In this document: piece by piece, positions 26,562-37,177 of the stretch | Position numbering within the stretch: the stretch's first letter is position 1 | Layout: every line of letters starts with the position of its first letter | Source: Rhodoblastus sp963710275 | GTDB taxonomy: Bacteria; Pseudomonadota; Alphaproteobacteria; Rhizobiales; Beijerinckiaceae | Assembly (NCBI GenBank): GCA_963710275.1 | Contig: CAVPZS010000012.1 | Span: 186,001-250,000 of the forward strand | Direction: 5' to 3' | Length of the DNA stretch: 64,000 bases | Program-made: the position numbers and the translations under genes | The notes under the pieces: generated by a model | Database searches by the model: none | Told to the model about the DNA's origin: nothing | What the model saw: only the letters and a program-made list of their open reading frames with translations

Positions 26562-27520
26562 CTATTTCAGCTGCTGCTCCAGATCGTGCAGCACCTGATA
26601 GCAGGGCAGCACCTGGGCGACGCTGGAATTGGGCTCGCGTCCCTCGCGGATCGCGGCGAAGAACTCGCGGTCCTGCAATTCGATGCCGTTCATCGACACG
26701 TCGACCTTGGTGACGTCGATCTTCTCGTCCTTGCCGGTGAACAGGTCGTCGTAGCGCGCGATGTAGGTGCCGCTGTCGCCGATGTAGCGGAAGAACGTGC
26801 CGAGCGGGCCGTCATTGTTGAAGGACAGCGACAGAGCGTGCAGATCGCGCCGTTCGCGGCCTTGAGCTGGATCGACATGTCCATGGCGATGCCGAGCGTC
26901 GGATGGATCGGCCCCTGCACCGCGTTGGCCTTCACGATCGGGCTGCGCCGCCTGGTAGGCGAACAGATCGACCGTATGCGCCGCGTGGTGCCACAGCAGA
27001 TGGTCGGTCCAGCTGCGCGGCTGGCCCAGCGCGTTCATGTTGGTGCGGCGGAAGAAATAGGTCTGCACGTCCATCTGCTGGATGTTGAACTCGCCCGCCG
27101 TGATGCGCTTGTGCACCCATTGATGGCTGGGGTTGAAGCGGCGGGTGTGGCCGCACATGGCGACGAGGCCGGTCTCCTTCTGCAAGGCGACGACGGCCTG
27201 CGGCGTCGTTCAGGCTGTCGGCCAGCGGGATCTCGACCTGCACGTGCTTGCCGGCCTTCAGGCAGGCGATGGACTGCGCGGCGTGCATCTGGGTCGGGCG
27301 TGCACAGGATCACCGCGTCGAGCTCCGGCAGCGCCAGGCTGTCGGCGAGGTCGGTGGTCACATGGCCGATGCCGTATTTGCCGGCGACTTCCCTGGTCTT
27401 GTCGAGCTCGCGGCTGACCAGCGAGACGACTTCGACGCCATCGATGTTCTTGATGCCGTCGAGATGCTTGATGCCGAAGGCGCCGGCGCCGGCCAGCGCG
27501 ACTTTGATGGTCCTGGTCAT
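26562..27520 (-). CDS. ligC: 4-carboxy-2-hydroxymuconate-6-semialdehyde dehydrogenase, frameshifted as assembled
   Basis: A Gfo/Idh/MocA-type dehydrogenase of about 318 residues. It oxidises the hemiacetal of the protocatechuate 4,5-cleavage product to 2-pyrone-4,6-dicarboxylate. The pieces TIKVALAGAGAFGIKHLDGI, VGHTRR-like GHTRRFNPSHQWVHKRI, DVQTYFFRRTNMNALGQ and SMNGIELQDREFFAAIREG match LigC closely. Four indels (near 27301, 27207, 26938 and 26840) split it into alternate frames; three are single extra C or G, and the one near 26840 is either two extra bases or one missing. Once they are ignored the protein is collinear and complete. Confidence 0.88.
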
Positions 27521-27530
27521 GAGCTAGTCC

Positions 27531-28392
27531 TCAGTTCGAATTCTCAAGAATGAGATGGCCGACCGCCGTGTTGGAGGCGGGCACGTGATAGAAGCGATGC
27601 GCGACTTTCGGCGCCGGGCCGCCGGCGACGTCGGCCATGGCGCCGCGCGCGATCAGCCACATCACCAGTTCGATGCCCTCGCTGCCGGCCTCGCGCACAT
27701 AGTCGATATGCGGCATGGTGGAGAGCCCCTTCGGGTCGGCGATCAGCCGATCGAGGAAGTGCGTTGTCCCATTCGGCGTTGATCAGCCCGGCGCGCGGCC
27801 CCTGCAACTGGTGGCTCATGCCGCCGGTGCCCCAGATCTGCACGTTGAGCGGCTCGTCGTAGCTTTCGACCGCGCGGCGGATCGCCTTGCCCGAGCGCGA
27901 AGCAGCGCGCGCCCGAGGGCACCGGATATTGCACGACATTGACCGCGAACGGGATCACCGGGCAGGGCCAGGCCTGCCGGCTGGCCGCACATCAGGCTCA
28001 GCGGCACGGTGAGGCCGTGGTCGACGTCCATCTTGTTGACGATGGTGAGGTCGAAATCCTGCTGGATCACCGACTGCGCGATATGCGCGGCGAGCTCCGG
28101 GATGGCCGATGACCTTGGGCACCGGGCGCGGGCCCCAGCCCTCGTCGGCGGGCGCATATTCCGCCGCGGTGCCGATGGCGAAGGTCGGGATCAGGTCGAG
28201 GCTGAAAGCCGTGGCGTGGTCGTTGTAGACGAGGAAGATCACGTCGGGCTTGTGCTCCTTCATCCATTGCTTGGAGAAGTCATAGCCCTTGAACAGCGGC
28301 TGCCAATAGGGCTCGCCGGTCTTGCCGAGATCGATCGCCGCGCCGATGGCGGGCACATGCGAGGTGTAGACGGATGCCGATATCCTGGCCAT
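27531..28392 (-). CDS. ligB: Protocatechuate 4,5-dioxygenase beta subunit, frameshifted as assembled
   Basis: The catalytic subunit (about 285 residues) of the extradiol, Fe(II)-dependent protocatechuate 4,5-dioxygenase. Iron ligands can be placed by comparison with the Sphingobium enzyme: His in TSHVPAIG, His in VYNDHATAF and Glu in GSEGIELVMWLIARG. The general base His is in GTGGMSHQLQGPRAG. Four single extra bases (near 28109, 27967, 27890 and 27758) break the frame, yet all segments are present in order. It starts one base after the ligA stop, as expected for a two-subunit enzyme. Confidence 0.9.
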
Positions 28393-28393
28393 G

Positions 28394-28832
28394 TCAGCCC
28401 TGTCCCTTCTTCGCGCCTTGCGGCTGGCGATGGGCCTGCGCGTCGCCGTCTTCGCCGATGTCGCGATTGCCTTCGACCGAGCGGCCGCCCGCGACCATCA
28501 TGGCGCGATATTCGTCCTCGGTCATGCCGGTCATGCTGCCCGCCATCTGCTGGAAGCTCAGGCCGTCGGTCGCGCCGATCTTGGCCAGGAAATAGATGTT
28601 GCCGCCGAGCGCGATGCAGCGGTTGAGATCGCGCGCCAGCACCGCCTGCTTCTGCTCTTCGCGTCATCGCCCATTCGTCGAGATAGGCGCGCTCATTGGC
28701 CTTGAAGCGGGCGCGGTTTTCCGCCTTCATCAGCGACATGCAGAACTGGTTGAGCCAATAGCCCCTGCGCGATTGCTCCGCGTCGAAGATCGTCGTGCCG
28801 GGCACGTCGAGATAGGGTTTTTCCAGCGACAT
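28394..28832 (-). CDS. ligA: Protocatechuate 4,5-dioxygenase alpha subunit, frameshifted as assembled
   Basis: A small subunit of about 145 residues that caps the active site of LigB. The N-terminal half reads PGTTIFDAEQSRRGYWLNQF and the C-terminal half AVLARDLNRCIALGGNIYFL and TEDEYRAMMVAGGRS, all typical of LigA. One extra base near 28663 (in a GACGCGAAG context) separates the halves. The gene lies between ligI and ligB with one-base gaps, so the order ligI-ligA-ligB is tightly coupled. Confidence 0.9.
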
Positions 28833-28833
28833 G

Positions 28834-29778
28834 TCAGCTTCTCCCTTGCTCGGGCCAGTAGAGCCGCATCGGATTGTCCACCAGCAGTTTTTGCCGCAGT
28901 TCGGCTGATGGTCGCGATATGCGGGAATGAAATCGACCAGCAAGCCGTCGTCGGGCATGTGGTCCTTCAGATTGGGATGCGGCCAGTCGGTTCCCCACAG
29001 CACGCGATCGGGGAATTGCTCGACGACGCGGCGCGCGAAGGGAACGACGTCGCGTAGGCGTTCTGCTCGCCGTTCAGGGCTTTGCGGCCCCGTGACGGAC
29101 AGCCGCTCCGGGCAGCTCACCTTGCTCCAGACATTGGCGTGCTCGCGCATGAACTTGAGGAACAGGCTCGAACTCCGGCCCGTCGATCGGCTTGGTCACA
29201 TCGGGCCGGCCCATGTGGTCGACGACGACGGTGGTCGGCAGCGCGGTGAAGAAATCCCACAGCTCCGGCAGGTCGACCGCCTCGAAATAGATCACCACAT
29301 GCCAGCCGAGTTTGTGCAATGCGCCCGGCGATCTCCAGCAGCTCGTCCTTGGGCGTGAAATCGACCAGCCGCTTGACGAAATTGAAGCGCACGCCGCGCA
29401 CGCCCGCCGCATGCAGGCGCTGCAATTCCTCGTCGGTCACGCTGCGCCGCACCGTGGCGACGCCGCGCGCGCGGCCGTTCGGACGCGATGCAGGCGTCGA
29501 CCATGGCGGCGATTGTCGGCGCCGTGGCAGGTCGCCTGCACGATGACATTGCGCGAAAAGCCGAGACGGTCGCGCAGCGCGAAGAGTTGCGCCTTGCTGG
29601 CGTCGCAAGGCGTGTATTTGCGCTCCGGCGCGAAGGGGAACTCGCCGCCCGGGCCGAACACATGGCAATGCGCGTCGACGCGCCCGCAGGCAGCTGGAAA
29701 CGCGGCTTGCTCGGGCCCGTCGTACCAGTCGAGCCAGTCGTTGGTCTTCTCGAAGGGGCCGGACGTCGGCTTGGACAT
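28834..29778 (-). CDS. ligI: 2-pyrone-4,6-dicarboxylate hydrolase, heavily frameshifted as assembled
   Basis: An amidohydrolase-superfamily lactonase (about 312 residues) that opens 2-pyrone-4,6-dicarboxylate to 4-oxalomesaconate. Recognisable segments are CGRVDAHCHVFGPGGEFPFA, GVRGVRFNFVKRLVDF, TTVVVDHMGRPD, DRVLWGTDWPHPNLKDHMPD and the end LLVDNPMRLYWPEQGRS. About eight indels scatter it over all three frames (near 29515, 29485, 29323, 29170, 29093, 29055, 28930 and 28900). This is the worst-affected gene in the window. All parts are present and collinear, so error in the sequence is more likely than decay. Confidence 0.85.
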
Positions 29779-29794
29779 GTTTTTCGCTCCCGGC

Positions 29795-30480
29795 TCAATC
29801 GATATATTTCAGGCCGGCTTTTTCAAGCGGCCCGCGCATATTGTACATGTCGAGGCCGAGAATGCCCGACGCCAGCTTGGCGCGCTTCTCGCCTTCGAAG
29901 GATTCGCGCTTTGCGGCGGCATCGGCGGTCTTTTCCGCCCAGGCGGCGGGCACCACGACGACGCCGTCATCGTCGGCGACGATGGCGTCGCCGGGGTTGA
30001 CCAGCGCGCCGGCGCAGACCACGGGGATGTTGACCGAGCCCAGCGTCGCCTTGATCGTGCCCTTGGCGCTGATGGCACTTGCTCCACACCGGGAAGCCCA
30101 TTTCGTGCAGCACTTTGACGTCGCGCACGCCGGCGTCGATGATCAGCGCCCGGGCGCCGCGCGCCATGAAGCTTGTCGCGAGCAGGTCGCCGAAATAGCC
30201 GTCGGTGCATTCGGCTGTGACCGCGGCCACGACAATGTCGCCGGGCTGGATCTGTTCGGCGGCGACATGCATCATCCAGTTGTCGCCGGGCTGCAGCAGC
30301 ACCGTGACGGCGGTTCCCGACACCTGCGCGCCCGGATAGATCGGGCGCATGTAAGGCTTCATCAGGCCGACGCGGCCCATGGCCTCATGCACGGTCGCCG
30401 CGCCGAGCTGGGCCATCCGCTCGACGGCGGCCTTGTCGGCCGCTGATGATGTTGCGCTTGACGATTCCCAGTTCGGTCAT
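29795..30480 (-). CDS. ligK: 4-carboxy-4-hydroxy-2-oxoadipate aldolase, frameshifted as assembled
   Basis: An RraA-fold class II aldolase of about 228 residues that splits 4-carboxy-4-hydroxy-2-oxoadipate into pyruvate and oxaloacetate, the last step of protocatechuate 4,5-cleavage. Visible parts: GAATVHEAMGRVGLMKPYMR, the metal/substrate loop AECTDGYFGDLLATSFMARG with ARALIIDAGVRD, and the C-terminal GILGLDMYNMRGPLEKAGL. Two extra bases (near 30440 and 30075) shift the frame. It starts 2 bp after ligJ ends and is followed by ligI. Confidence 0.88.
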
Positions 30481-30482
30481 GG

Positions 30483-31513
30483 TCAGAGTCCCCTGGCTTT
30501 CAAGGCGGCGTCGAGGCGCGGATAGACGCGCCGCGCATTGCCTTCGTAGATCTTGTGGCGCTCTTCGTCGCTGAGGTTCAGCGTCGCCTCGATATAGCGC
30601 TTGGTGTCGTCGTAATAATGGCCCGTCTCGGGATCGATCCCGCGCACCGCGCCGATCATTTCCGAAGCGAACAGCACGTTTTCGACCGGGATCACCTTGG
30701 TCAGCAAGTCGATGCCGGGCTGGTGATAGACGCAGGTGTCGAAGAACACGTTCTTCAGCAGATGCTCCGACAGCAGCGGCTTCTTCATCTCCTGCGCGAG
30801 GCCGCGATAGCGGCCCCAGTGATAGGGCGCCGCGCCGCCGCCATGCGGGATGATGAAGCGCAGCGTCGGGAAATCCTTGAACAGGTCGCCCTGGATCAGC
30901 TGCATGATCGCGGTGGTGTCGGCGTTGATGTAATGCGCGCCGGTGGTGTGGAAACAGGCGTTGCAGCTGGTGGAGACATGGACCATGGCGGGAATGTCAT
31001 GCTCGACCATTTTCTCGTAGATCGGATACCAGTGGCGGTCGGTCAAAGGCGGGCTGGTCCAGTGGCCGCCGGAAGGGTCGGGATTGAGGTTGATGCCGAC
31101 GAAGCCGTAGTCCCTGCACGCATTTTTCCAGTTCGGCGACGCAGGTCTTGGGATCGACGCCCGGGCTTTGCGGCAGCATGGCCGCGCCGATGAAATGGTC
31201 GGGGAACAGTTGCGCGACGCGATAGCACAGCTCGTTGCAGATCGCGGCCCAGGTCGAGGACACTTCGAAGTCGCCGATGTGATGCGCCATGAAGCTGGCG
31301 CGCGGCGAAAAGATCGTCAGGTCGCTGCCGCGCTGCTTCATCAGCCGCAACTGGTTGGCTCTCGATGGTCTCGCGCAACTCGTCGTCGCTGATCTTCAGG
31401 TCGGCGACCTTCGGCTTCTGCGCCGGGTCCTTGATGCCGGCGATCTGCTGGTTGCGCCAGGCTTCCAGCTGCTTGGGCGCCGTGGTGTAATGTCCGTGGC
31501 AATCGATGATCAT
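30483..31513 (-). CDS. ligJ: 4-oxalomesaconate hydratase, frameshifted as assembled
   Basis: An amidohydrolase-superfamily hydratase of about 342 residues that makes 4-carboxy-4-hydroxy-2-oxoadipate. The opening MIIDCHGHYTTAPKQLEAW is diagnostic for LigJ; it also has FSPRASFMAHHIGDFEVS and the metal-site stretches MVHVSTSCNACFHTTGAHY and IIPHGGGAAPYHWGRY. Extra bases near 31360 and 31110 split the N-terminal third; the remaining two thirds are uninterrupted. It sits between the MFS carrier and ligK. Confidence 0.9.
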
Positions 31514-31527
31514 GGTCGAACCTGAAC

Positions 31528-32899
31528 TTAATGGGTGAAGGGCTGGCTGACGGGAACGTGGTCGCTCTCGCCTTCCGGATGGGTGAACTGCTTGACGAAC
31601 AGCGCGGCGGCGGCGATCAGCGCGGGAATGGCGATGACGAGGAAGGTTGCGGCGAAGCCGAGCTTGCGCCGCGACAGTTCGGCGAACAGGAAGGTGCCGA
31701 CAATGCCGCCGAAACGGCCGACGCCGAGCATCCAGGACACGCCGCTGGCGCGCGCCCGCGTCGGATAGAACATGGCGGCGAGCGCGGGCAGCGAGGTCTG
31801 CGCCGTGTTCATGATCGCGCCGGCGATGAACACGGTCACGCCGAGCAGCCCGACATTGCCGGCGGTCTGGCCGATCAGATAGACGCCCACGGCCGTCAGC
31901 AGGAAGCAGACGGCGACGATGCGGTTGGCGTTGAAGCGATCCATCAGCCAGCCCGCGCCGATGGCGCCGAAGCCGCCGAAGGGGAACAGCGCCGCGATCA
32001 GGGTCGCCTGCTGCGCCGGCACGCCAGTCTCCTTGAACAGGATCGGCATCCAGTTGATCAGCCCGTAGAAGATCACCAGGCCCATGAAATAGGCGATCCA
32101 CAGCATGGCCGAGCCGATGACATAGGGACCGGAAAACACCAGCGCCGAGGCCGGATTTGCCGGCGGCCTTCGGCGCCTGCGCTTCCCGCAGCACGAAAGC
32201 TCCGGCCTGGCTGGCGTCGGGCGAAATATGCGCGAGAACCTTGCGGATGCGCTCGACCGGCGCGCTCGTGGCGACGAGATGGCGAAGCGATTCCGGCAGG
32301 GCGAGCAGCATCACGCCGGCCAGCGCCAGCGGCGCTGCGCCGCCGAGGACGAGCACGCTGCGCCAGCCGAAATGCGGGATCATCCAGGCGGCGATGAAGC
32401 CGCCGAACGCCGCGCCCACGGGAAAGCCGCAGAACATGGCGCTGGTGAGCATCGACCGCTTCTCCCTCGGGCAATATTCGGAGGTCATGGTCACGGCATT
32501 GGGCATGGCGGCGCCGAGGCCGAGGCCAGTGACGAAGCGCCAGATCACCAGCGGGTCGAGCGACGCCGAAGCCGCGGCGATCAGGCTGGCGACGCCCATC
32601 ACGACCGCTGCCACGATCAGCACCATCTTGCGCCCGAAACGGTCGGCGAGTGGACCGGCGGCCAAAGCGCCGAAGGCGATGCCGAGCAGGGCGGCGCTCA
32701 GCACCGGCGCGAGGTCGGGCTTGGCGACATGCCATTCGCCCATCAGCGAAGGCGCGATATAGCCGATCGCCGCAGTGTCGAAACCGTCGAGCAGCACGAC
32801 GAAAATGCAAAGGCCGAAGACCATCCACTGGAAGCCGGTGAAGCGGTGTCCGTCAAGAAATTCCTGGACGTCGAGCGTCCCGTTGACTGCCGTAGGCAT
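31528..32899 (-). CDS. MFS aromatic acid:H+ symporter (PcaK-like), frameshifted as assembled
   Basis: A 12-span major facilitator protein (about 456 residues) of the aromatic acid:H+ symporter family. Family marks are the span 1 motif LLDGFDTAAIGYIAPSL, the loop 2-3 motif GPLADRFGRKMVL and the span 4-5 motif GLGLGAAMPNAV. One indel near 32150, in the central cytoplasmic loop, shifts the frame; both halves have six spans. Lying inside the lig operon, it very likely imports protocatechuate, 4-hydroxybenzoate or a related acid. Confidence 0.88.
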
Positions 32900-32938
32900 G
32901 TTCCATCCCCTTGTTCTTGTTTATCGCGGCGCCGAAGT

Positions 32939-34064
32939 TCAGGCGCCCTTCCAGATCGAGGCGGGGACCATGGCCTCGCCGCGCATCAGCAGCCGCGCGG
33001 TGCGCAGCAGCGCCGCCTTGGTGACCTTGGTCGGGTCGGCGGGGTCGGTTTCGAGGGTCACGCTGAATTCGCCCGAGGGATGCTCGACCGAAACCGTTTT
33101 CGCGACGCCTTCCGCCACTTTCGCGACGCCGTCGCAAACCGATCCGGGCAGCACGCAGGCGGTGGCGACGGTGACGGCGGCGAGCACGCCGATGGCGTCA
33201 TGGCAGACATGCGGAATGAAGCTGCGGGTGCAAAGCGCGCCGCCCGTGCGCGGTTCGGCGATCAGCGTCATTTTCGGATAATTCTTTTTCGAGACGTCGC
33301 CGAGGCCCATTTTTTGGGAAATCTTCAGGCGCAGGGCCTCGATCCTGGTTTTCAGCTCGGCGTCTGCGTTCAACTCCGCGACGCTTTCATAGCCGGTGCG
33401 GCCGAGGTCGCTCGCTTTGAACAACACCAGCGGCATGCCGTTGTCGATGCAGGTCACGTCGAGCGTGAAAGGCGCGAAGCCGTCGCCTTCCACGGTGACG
33501 CGGTCCTTGACCTGGCCGGTCGGCAGCAGCCCCGCGCAGACAGAGCCCGCGGTGTCGAGGAAGTTGATGGCGATCGGCGCGGAACTCCCGGGCGCGCCGT
33601 CGATCCTGGCGTCGCCCTCGTAATTCACCAGTCCCTCAGGAGTTCTCGACGGTGATATCGCATTGCATGTCGGTATTCAGCGTCAGCACGCGAAAGCTCG
33701 ACACATCGCCCCTGGCCGCGACCATTCCGGTTTCGAGCGCAAAAGGCACGACGGCCGCGAGCATGTTGCCGCAATTCGGGGTGGTGTCGACCGTGTCCTT
33801 GTCGGGCTGCAATTGCGCGAACAGGAAGTCGAGATCGACGCCCGGCGTCGTGCTCGGCCTGACGATGCCGACCTTGCTGGTCAGGGGATGCGCGCCGCCG
33901 AGCCCGTCGATCTGCCGCTTGTCCGGCGATCCCATCACCGCGAGCAGAACCTTGTCGCGGGTCGCGACATCGGCCGGCAAGTCGCTTTCCCTGAAGAACG
34001 GACCTTTGGAGGTGCCGCCACGAAACAGCAGGCACGGAAGGGCCGTTTGCGATGTCCGCGTCAT
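32939..34064 (-). CDS. ligU: 4-oxalomesaconate tautomerase (PrpF fold), frameshifted as assembled
   Basis: A PrpF/diaminopimelate epimerase-fold isomerase of about 374 residues, matching LigU/GalD, which converts the keto form of 4-oxalomesaconate to the isomer used by LigJ. Seen: PCLLFRGGTSKGPFF at the N-terminus, TTPNCGNMLAAVVPFALE (the conserved Cys), and PGSSAPIAINFLDTAGS in the second half. A single extra A near 33645 ends the first half at a TGA; removing it gives TVETPEGLVNYEGD and joins the halves. It is the first gene of the lig operon, next to the divergent LysR gene. Confidence 0.88.
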
Positions 34065-34129
34065 CCCGGATGTCCTTGGAGGTTTCCTGGTTTCCCTGAT
34101 GCCCTGGCCATCTCGCGTGGCCTCCCATC

Positions 34130-34144
34130 TTGTGGAGTCCACAA
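34130..34144. promoter_or_regulatory. LysR-type operator between ligU and its regulator gene
   Basis: TTGTGGAGTCCACAA is a perfect 7-bp inverted repeat around one base and contains the T-N11-A core of LysR boxes. It lies in the 169-bp divergent gap, 66 bp before the ligU start and 89 bp before the regulator start. Confidence 0.55.
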
Positions 34145-34233
34145 TCGCCCGAATTGCGCCCGGCCGCCACTTCGAACAGGGGACGCCGCCATAAGATTTT
34201 GCTATAGATAGGGCAGAATTCAGGATTTTTCCG

Positions 34234-35442
34234 ATGTGGACCGAAATTCCCAACTTGCGGCATTTGCGCGCCTTTTCCTGCGTTCTGCACTGCGGCGGCG
34301 TGAGCCAGGCGGCGCGAAAGATCCATATTTCGCAGCCGGCGCTGACCCAGGGACTGGCCAAGCTCCAGCAAAGGCTCGGCGCGCCATTGCTGGAGGCCGG
34401 AGCCGAAGGGCTCGGCCCCACGGAGATCGGCCGGCTGCTGGGCGAGCGCGTCGACCGGGCCTTCGACTTGATCGCCGCGGGCGCCCGCGAGTCGCAGCGC
34501 GGCGAGGGGCGCCGCGGTTTCGAACATTTCGAACAGCTGGTCAGCGTCGCGCAATTGCGGGCGCTGGCGGCCATCGCCAAGACCAGGAATTTCTCTCTCG
34601 CGGCGCGTGAGCTTGGCCTGTCGCAGCCTTCCGTGCATCGCGCCGCGCGCGATCTCGAACGGCTGATCGGCGTCGATTTGTTTGTCGCCACGCGCCAGGG
34701 CGTCGATTTGACGCCCACCGCCAAGAGCTTCGCCCGTTACGCCGCGCTCGCCCATTCCGAGCTGCTGCAAGGTTTTTCGGAGGTCTCCGCCAGCCTCAGC
34801 CTCGATCCCGGAACGATCGTCGTCGGCGCCATGCCTTTCGTGCGCACCCGGCTGCTGCCCGACGCGCTGAACGGCCTGGCGCGGAAAAGTCCACGCGCCC
34901 ATGTCAAGGTGATCTCGGCGCCTTATGACGACCTGCTCGACCATTTGCGCCATGGCGCCATCGATTTCCTGCTCGGCGCCTTGCGTGAACCCGCGCCGAT
35001 CGAGGACGTCGTGCAGGAAGCGCTGTTCGAGGACCCGCTCTCCGTGATTGCCCGCGCGCGACCATCCGCTGATCGGCCGCGGCCCGGTCGACCATGAGGA
35101 TTTGCTGGCCTTCCCTGGGCGGTCCCGGGGGCCGAAACGCCGACCCGCGCGGTATTCAGGCAGTTGTTTACGCCGCAGGATATTGCGCGCATGCCGGGAG
35201 GCATGATCGAGACCAGTTCGCTGGTGCTGCTGCGCGGCGTGCTGTGCGGCAGCGACCGGCTGACCATCATTTCCGCGCGGCAGGCCTATTACGAGATCGA
35301 GCAGGGGCAACTGGCCGTCGTGCCCTACAAGATCCCTTTCGGCGCGCGGCAGATCGGCCTGACGTTCCGGCGCGACTGGCGACCGACGGCCACGCAGGCG
35401 CTGCTGATCGACCATATTCGGCAGGCCTCCGCCGAGGTATAG
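34234..35442 (+). CDS. LysR-type regulator with two helix-turn-helix domains, with two compensating frameshifts
   Basis: About 402 residues, roughly 100 longer than a usual LysR protein, because it has two DNA-binding units. The first is at residues 5-60 (GGVSQAARKIHISQPALTQG) and the second at about 108-160 (NFSLAARELGLSQPSVHRAA). The substrate-binding domain follows (GTIVVGAMPFVRTRLLPDAL). An extra base near 35060 and a missing base near 35115 shift the frame between; the segment restores to ARADHPLIGRGPVDHEDLLA. It diverges from ligU and is probably the lig operon regulator, sensing a pathway intermediate. Confidence 0.85.
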
Positions 35443-35491
35443 AAGAAAACGGATTCGACGCTAGAGATCATCTGCAACAGGACGAGAACAA

Positions 35492-36413
35492 ATGACTGAT
35501 ACAGCGACGGGCAAGATCGCCTTTCTCGGCTTCGGCGAAGCCGCTCGCGCCTTTCTCGAGGGTTGGCGCTCACAAGCTTCCTTCTCCGCAGAGGTCGTCG
35601 CCTTCGATATCAAGACCGATTCGCACGACGCTGCGGTGCGCGCGAAAAAACTGGCTGAGTATACCGAGGCCGGCGTCGAAGGCGCGGAAAGCGCGGCCCA
35701 AGCCGTCGAGGGCGCGGATAAGATGTTTTCGGTCGTGACCGCCGACCAGGCGCATCATGCGGCGCTGGCCGCCCTGCCGGCGCTGGCGCCCGGCGCGTTG
35801 TTCTTCGACTGCAATTCCTGCGCGCCGCAGACCAAGGTCAAGTCGGCGGCAATAGTCGAGGAGGCGGGCGGCGCTTATGTCGATGTCGCGGTCATGGCCC
35901 CGGTCCATCCGCGCCTGCATCGCACGCCGCTTGCTGATCAGCGGCCCGCGCGCGGAAGCCGCCGTTCCGGTTTTACGCGCGCTCGACATGTCGCCGGCGG
36001 TTCAGTCCGGCCCGGTCGGCTCGTCCTCCGCGATCAAGATGGTGCGTTCGGTGATGATGAAGGGGCTGGAGGCGCTGGTCTGCGAATGCGTGCTGGCGGG
36101 TCGCAAGGCGGGCGTCGACGAACTGGTGCTGGCCTCGCTCGACGACACCTATCCCGGCTTCGACTGGAAGAAGCGCTCGGCCTACATGCTCGAGCGCGCG
36201 ATGACCCATGGCGTGCGCCGCGCCGCCGAAATGCGCGAAGTGGCGCTGACCGTCGAACTGCTCGGCTTCGGCGGCGCCATGTCGCGCGCGACCGCCGAAT
36301 GGGAACAGAAGATCGGCGACCTCCGCCTCAACGCCCGCGAAGGCGATGTCTCGGATTACCGGTCGCTGGCCGACATGATCCTGGCGAAATACGTCCCGGA
36401 GGCGGAGGGATAA
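35492..36413 (+). CDS. NAD(P)-binding DUF1932 protein (6-phosphogluconate dehydrogenase-like), frameshifted as assembled
   Basis: A beta-hydroxyacid dehydrogenase-like protein of about 307 residues. It has an N-terminal Rossmann fold (KIAFLGFGEAARAF) and a C-terminal DUF1932-type domain (QSGPVGSSSAIKMVRSVMMK). Genes of this type occur in several lig clusters, but I know of no firmly assigned reaction. An extra T near 35932 splits it; correction gives HRTPLLISGPRAEAAVP. It lies 49 bp after the LysR gene on the same strand and may be coexpressed with it. A role in reducing or oxidising a ring-cleavage keto acid is inference. Confidence 0.82.
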
Positions 36414-36463
36414 GCTCGTTAGGCGCTTTTTCCCGGGGAGTCGCCGCAATCAGCAAGGAAACG

Positions 36464-37177
36464 CTAGCTGAACAGGGCGGCTTCGATTTCCGGGCGTTTC
36501 AGCAAGGTTGCGGCGGCTTGAAAAATCTCGGCGGGATCGCGAAGCGGTGTGTGCGCGATATCGGCGACGATTTTGCCCGGCCGGGGCGAGAGGACGATGA
36601 TCCTGTTGGCGAGACGCATCGCCTCGGGGATGTCATGGGTGACGAACAGCACCGCCGTTCCAGCCTTTTCGAGTTCGTCACGCGTCAGGTCCTGCATCGA
36701 TCTGCGCATGCCCACGTCCAGCGCGCCGAAAGGCTCATCCATCAGCAGCAGATCGGGCGCCACCGCCAGCGCGCGGGCGAAGGCGACGCGCTGGGCCATG
36801 CCGCCGGACAGCGCGGGCGGCCGCTTGCCGAGATCGTCGGCGCCGAGGCCAAGGCGAGCCAGGATCGTTTCCGCTTCGGCGCGGCGCCGGCGGCGATCCC
36901 ATCCCAGCGCCTTCAGGCCGAAGGCGGCATTGTCGACGGCCGTGCTCCAGGGCAGCAGCCGCGGCTGCTGATAGACGCTTGCCGTGCGGAGATAGTGATT
37001 TTCGACGCATCCCGTCGTCGGTGACAACGCGCCGGCCGCGAGCCGAAGCAGGGTGGTCTTGCCGCAACCGGAAGCGCCGATCACGACCACGAACTCGCCC
37101 GGCGCAATCACGAGATCGATATGCTCGAGAATCCGCTGCGATCCGAAATTCTTGCCAAGCGCCTTCAGGCTCAACAT
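36464..37177 (-). CDS. ABC transporter ATP-binding protein, SsuB/TauB type
   Basis: A 237-residue ATPase with Walker A GASGCGKTT, the Q-loop in VYQQPRLLPW, signature LSGGMAQRVA, Walker B LLLMDEPFGALD and H-loop VTHDIPEA. These features fit the nitrate/sulfonate/taurine importer class. Its start overlaps the end of the permease gene by 7 bp. The system consists of binding protein, permease and ATPase, all on the minus strand, next to the lig regulator genes. In aromatic clusters such importers can carry aromatic acids or sulfonates; the ligand is unknown. Confidence 0.92.
   Translation of the reverse strand: MLSLKALGKNFGSQRILEHIDLVIAPGEFVVVIGASGCGKTTLLRLAAGALSPTTGCVENHYLRTASVYQQPRLLPWSTAVDNAAFGLKALGWDRRRRRAEAETILARLGLGADDLGKRPPALSGGMAQRVAFARALAVAPDLLLMDEPFGALDVGMRRSMQDLTRDELEKAGTAVLFVTHDIPEAMRLANRIIVLSPRPGKIVADIAHTPLRDPAEIFQAAATLLKRPEIEAALFS

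Noticed and set aside
26562..34064. Calling the lig genes decayed pseudogenes.
   Set aside because: Catalytic residues and full length are retained, no extra in-frame stops are seen once single bases are corrected, and indels are nearly all G/C insertions.
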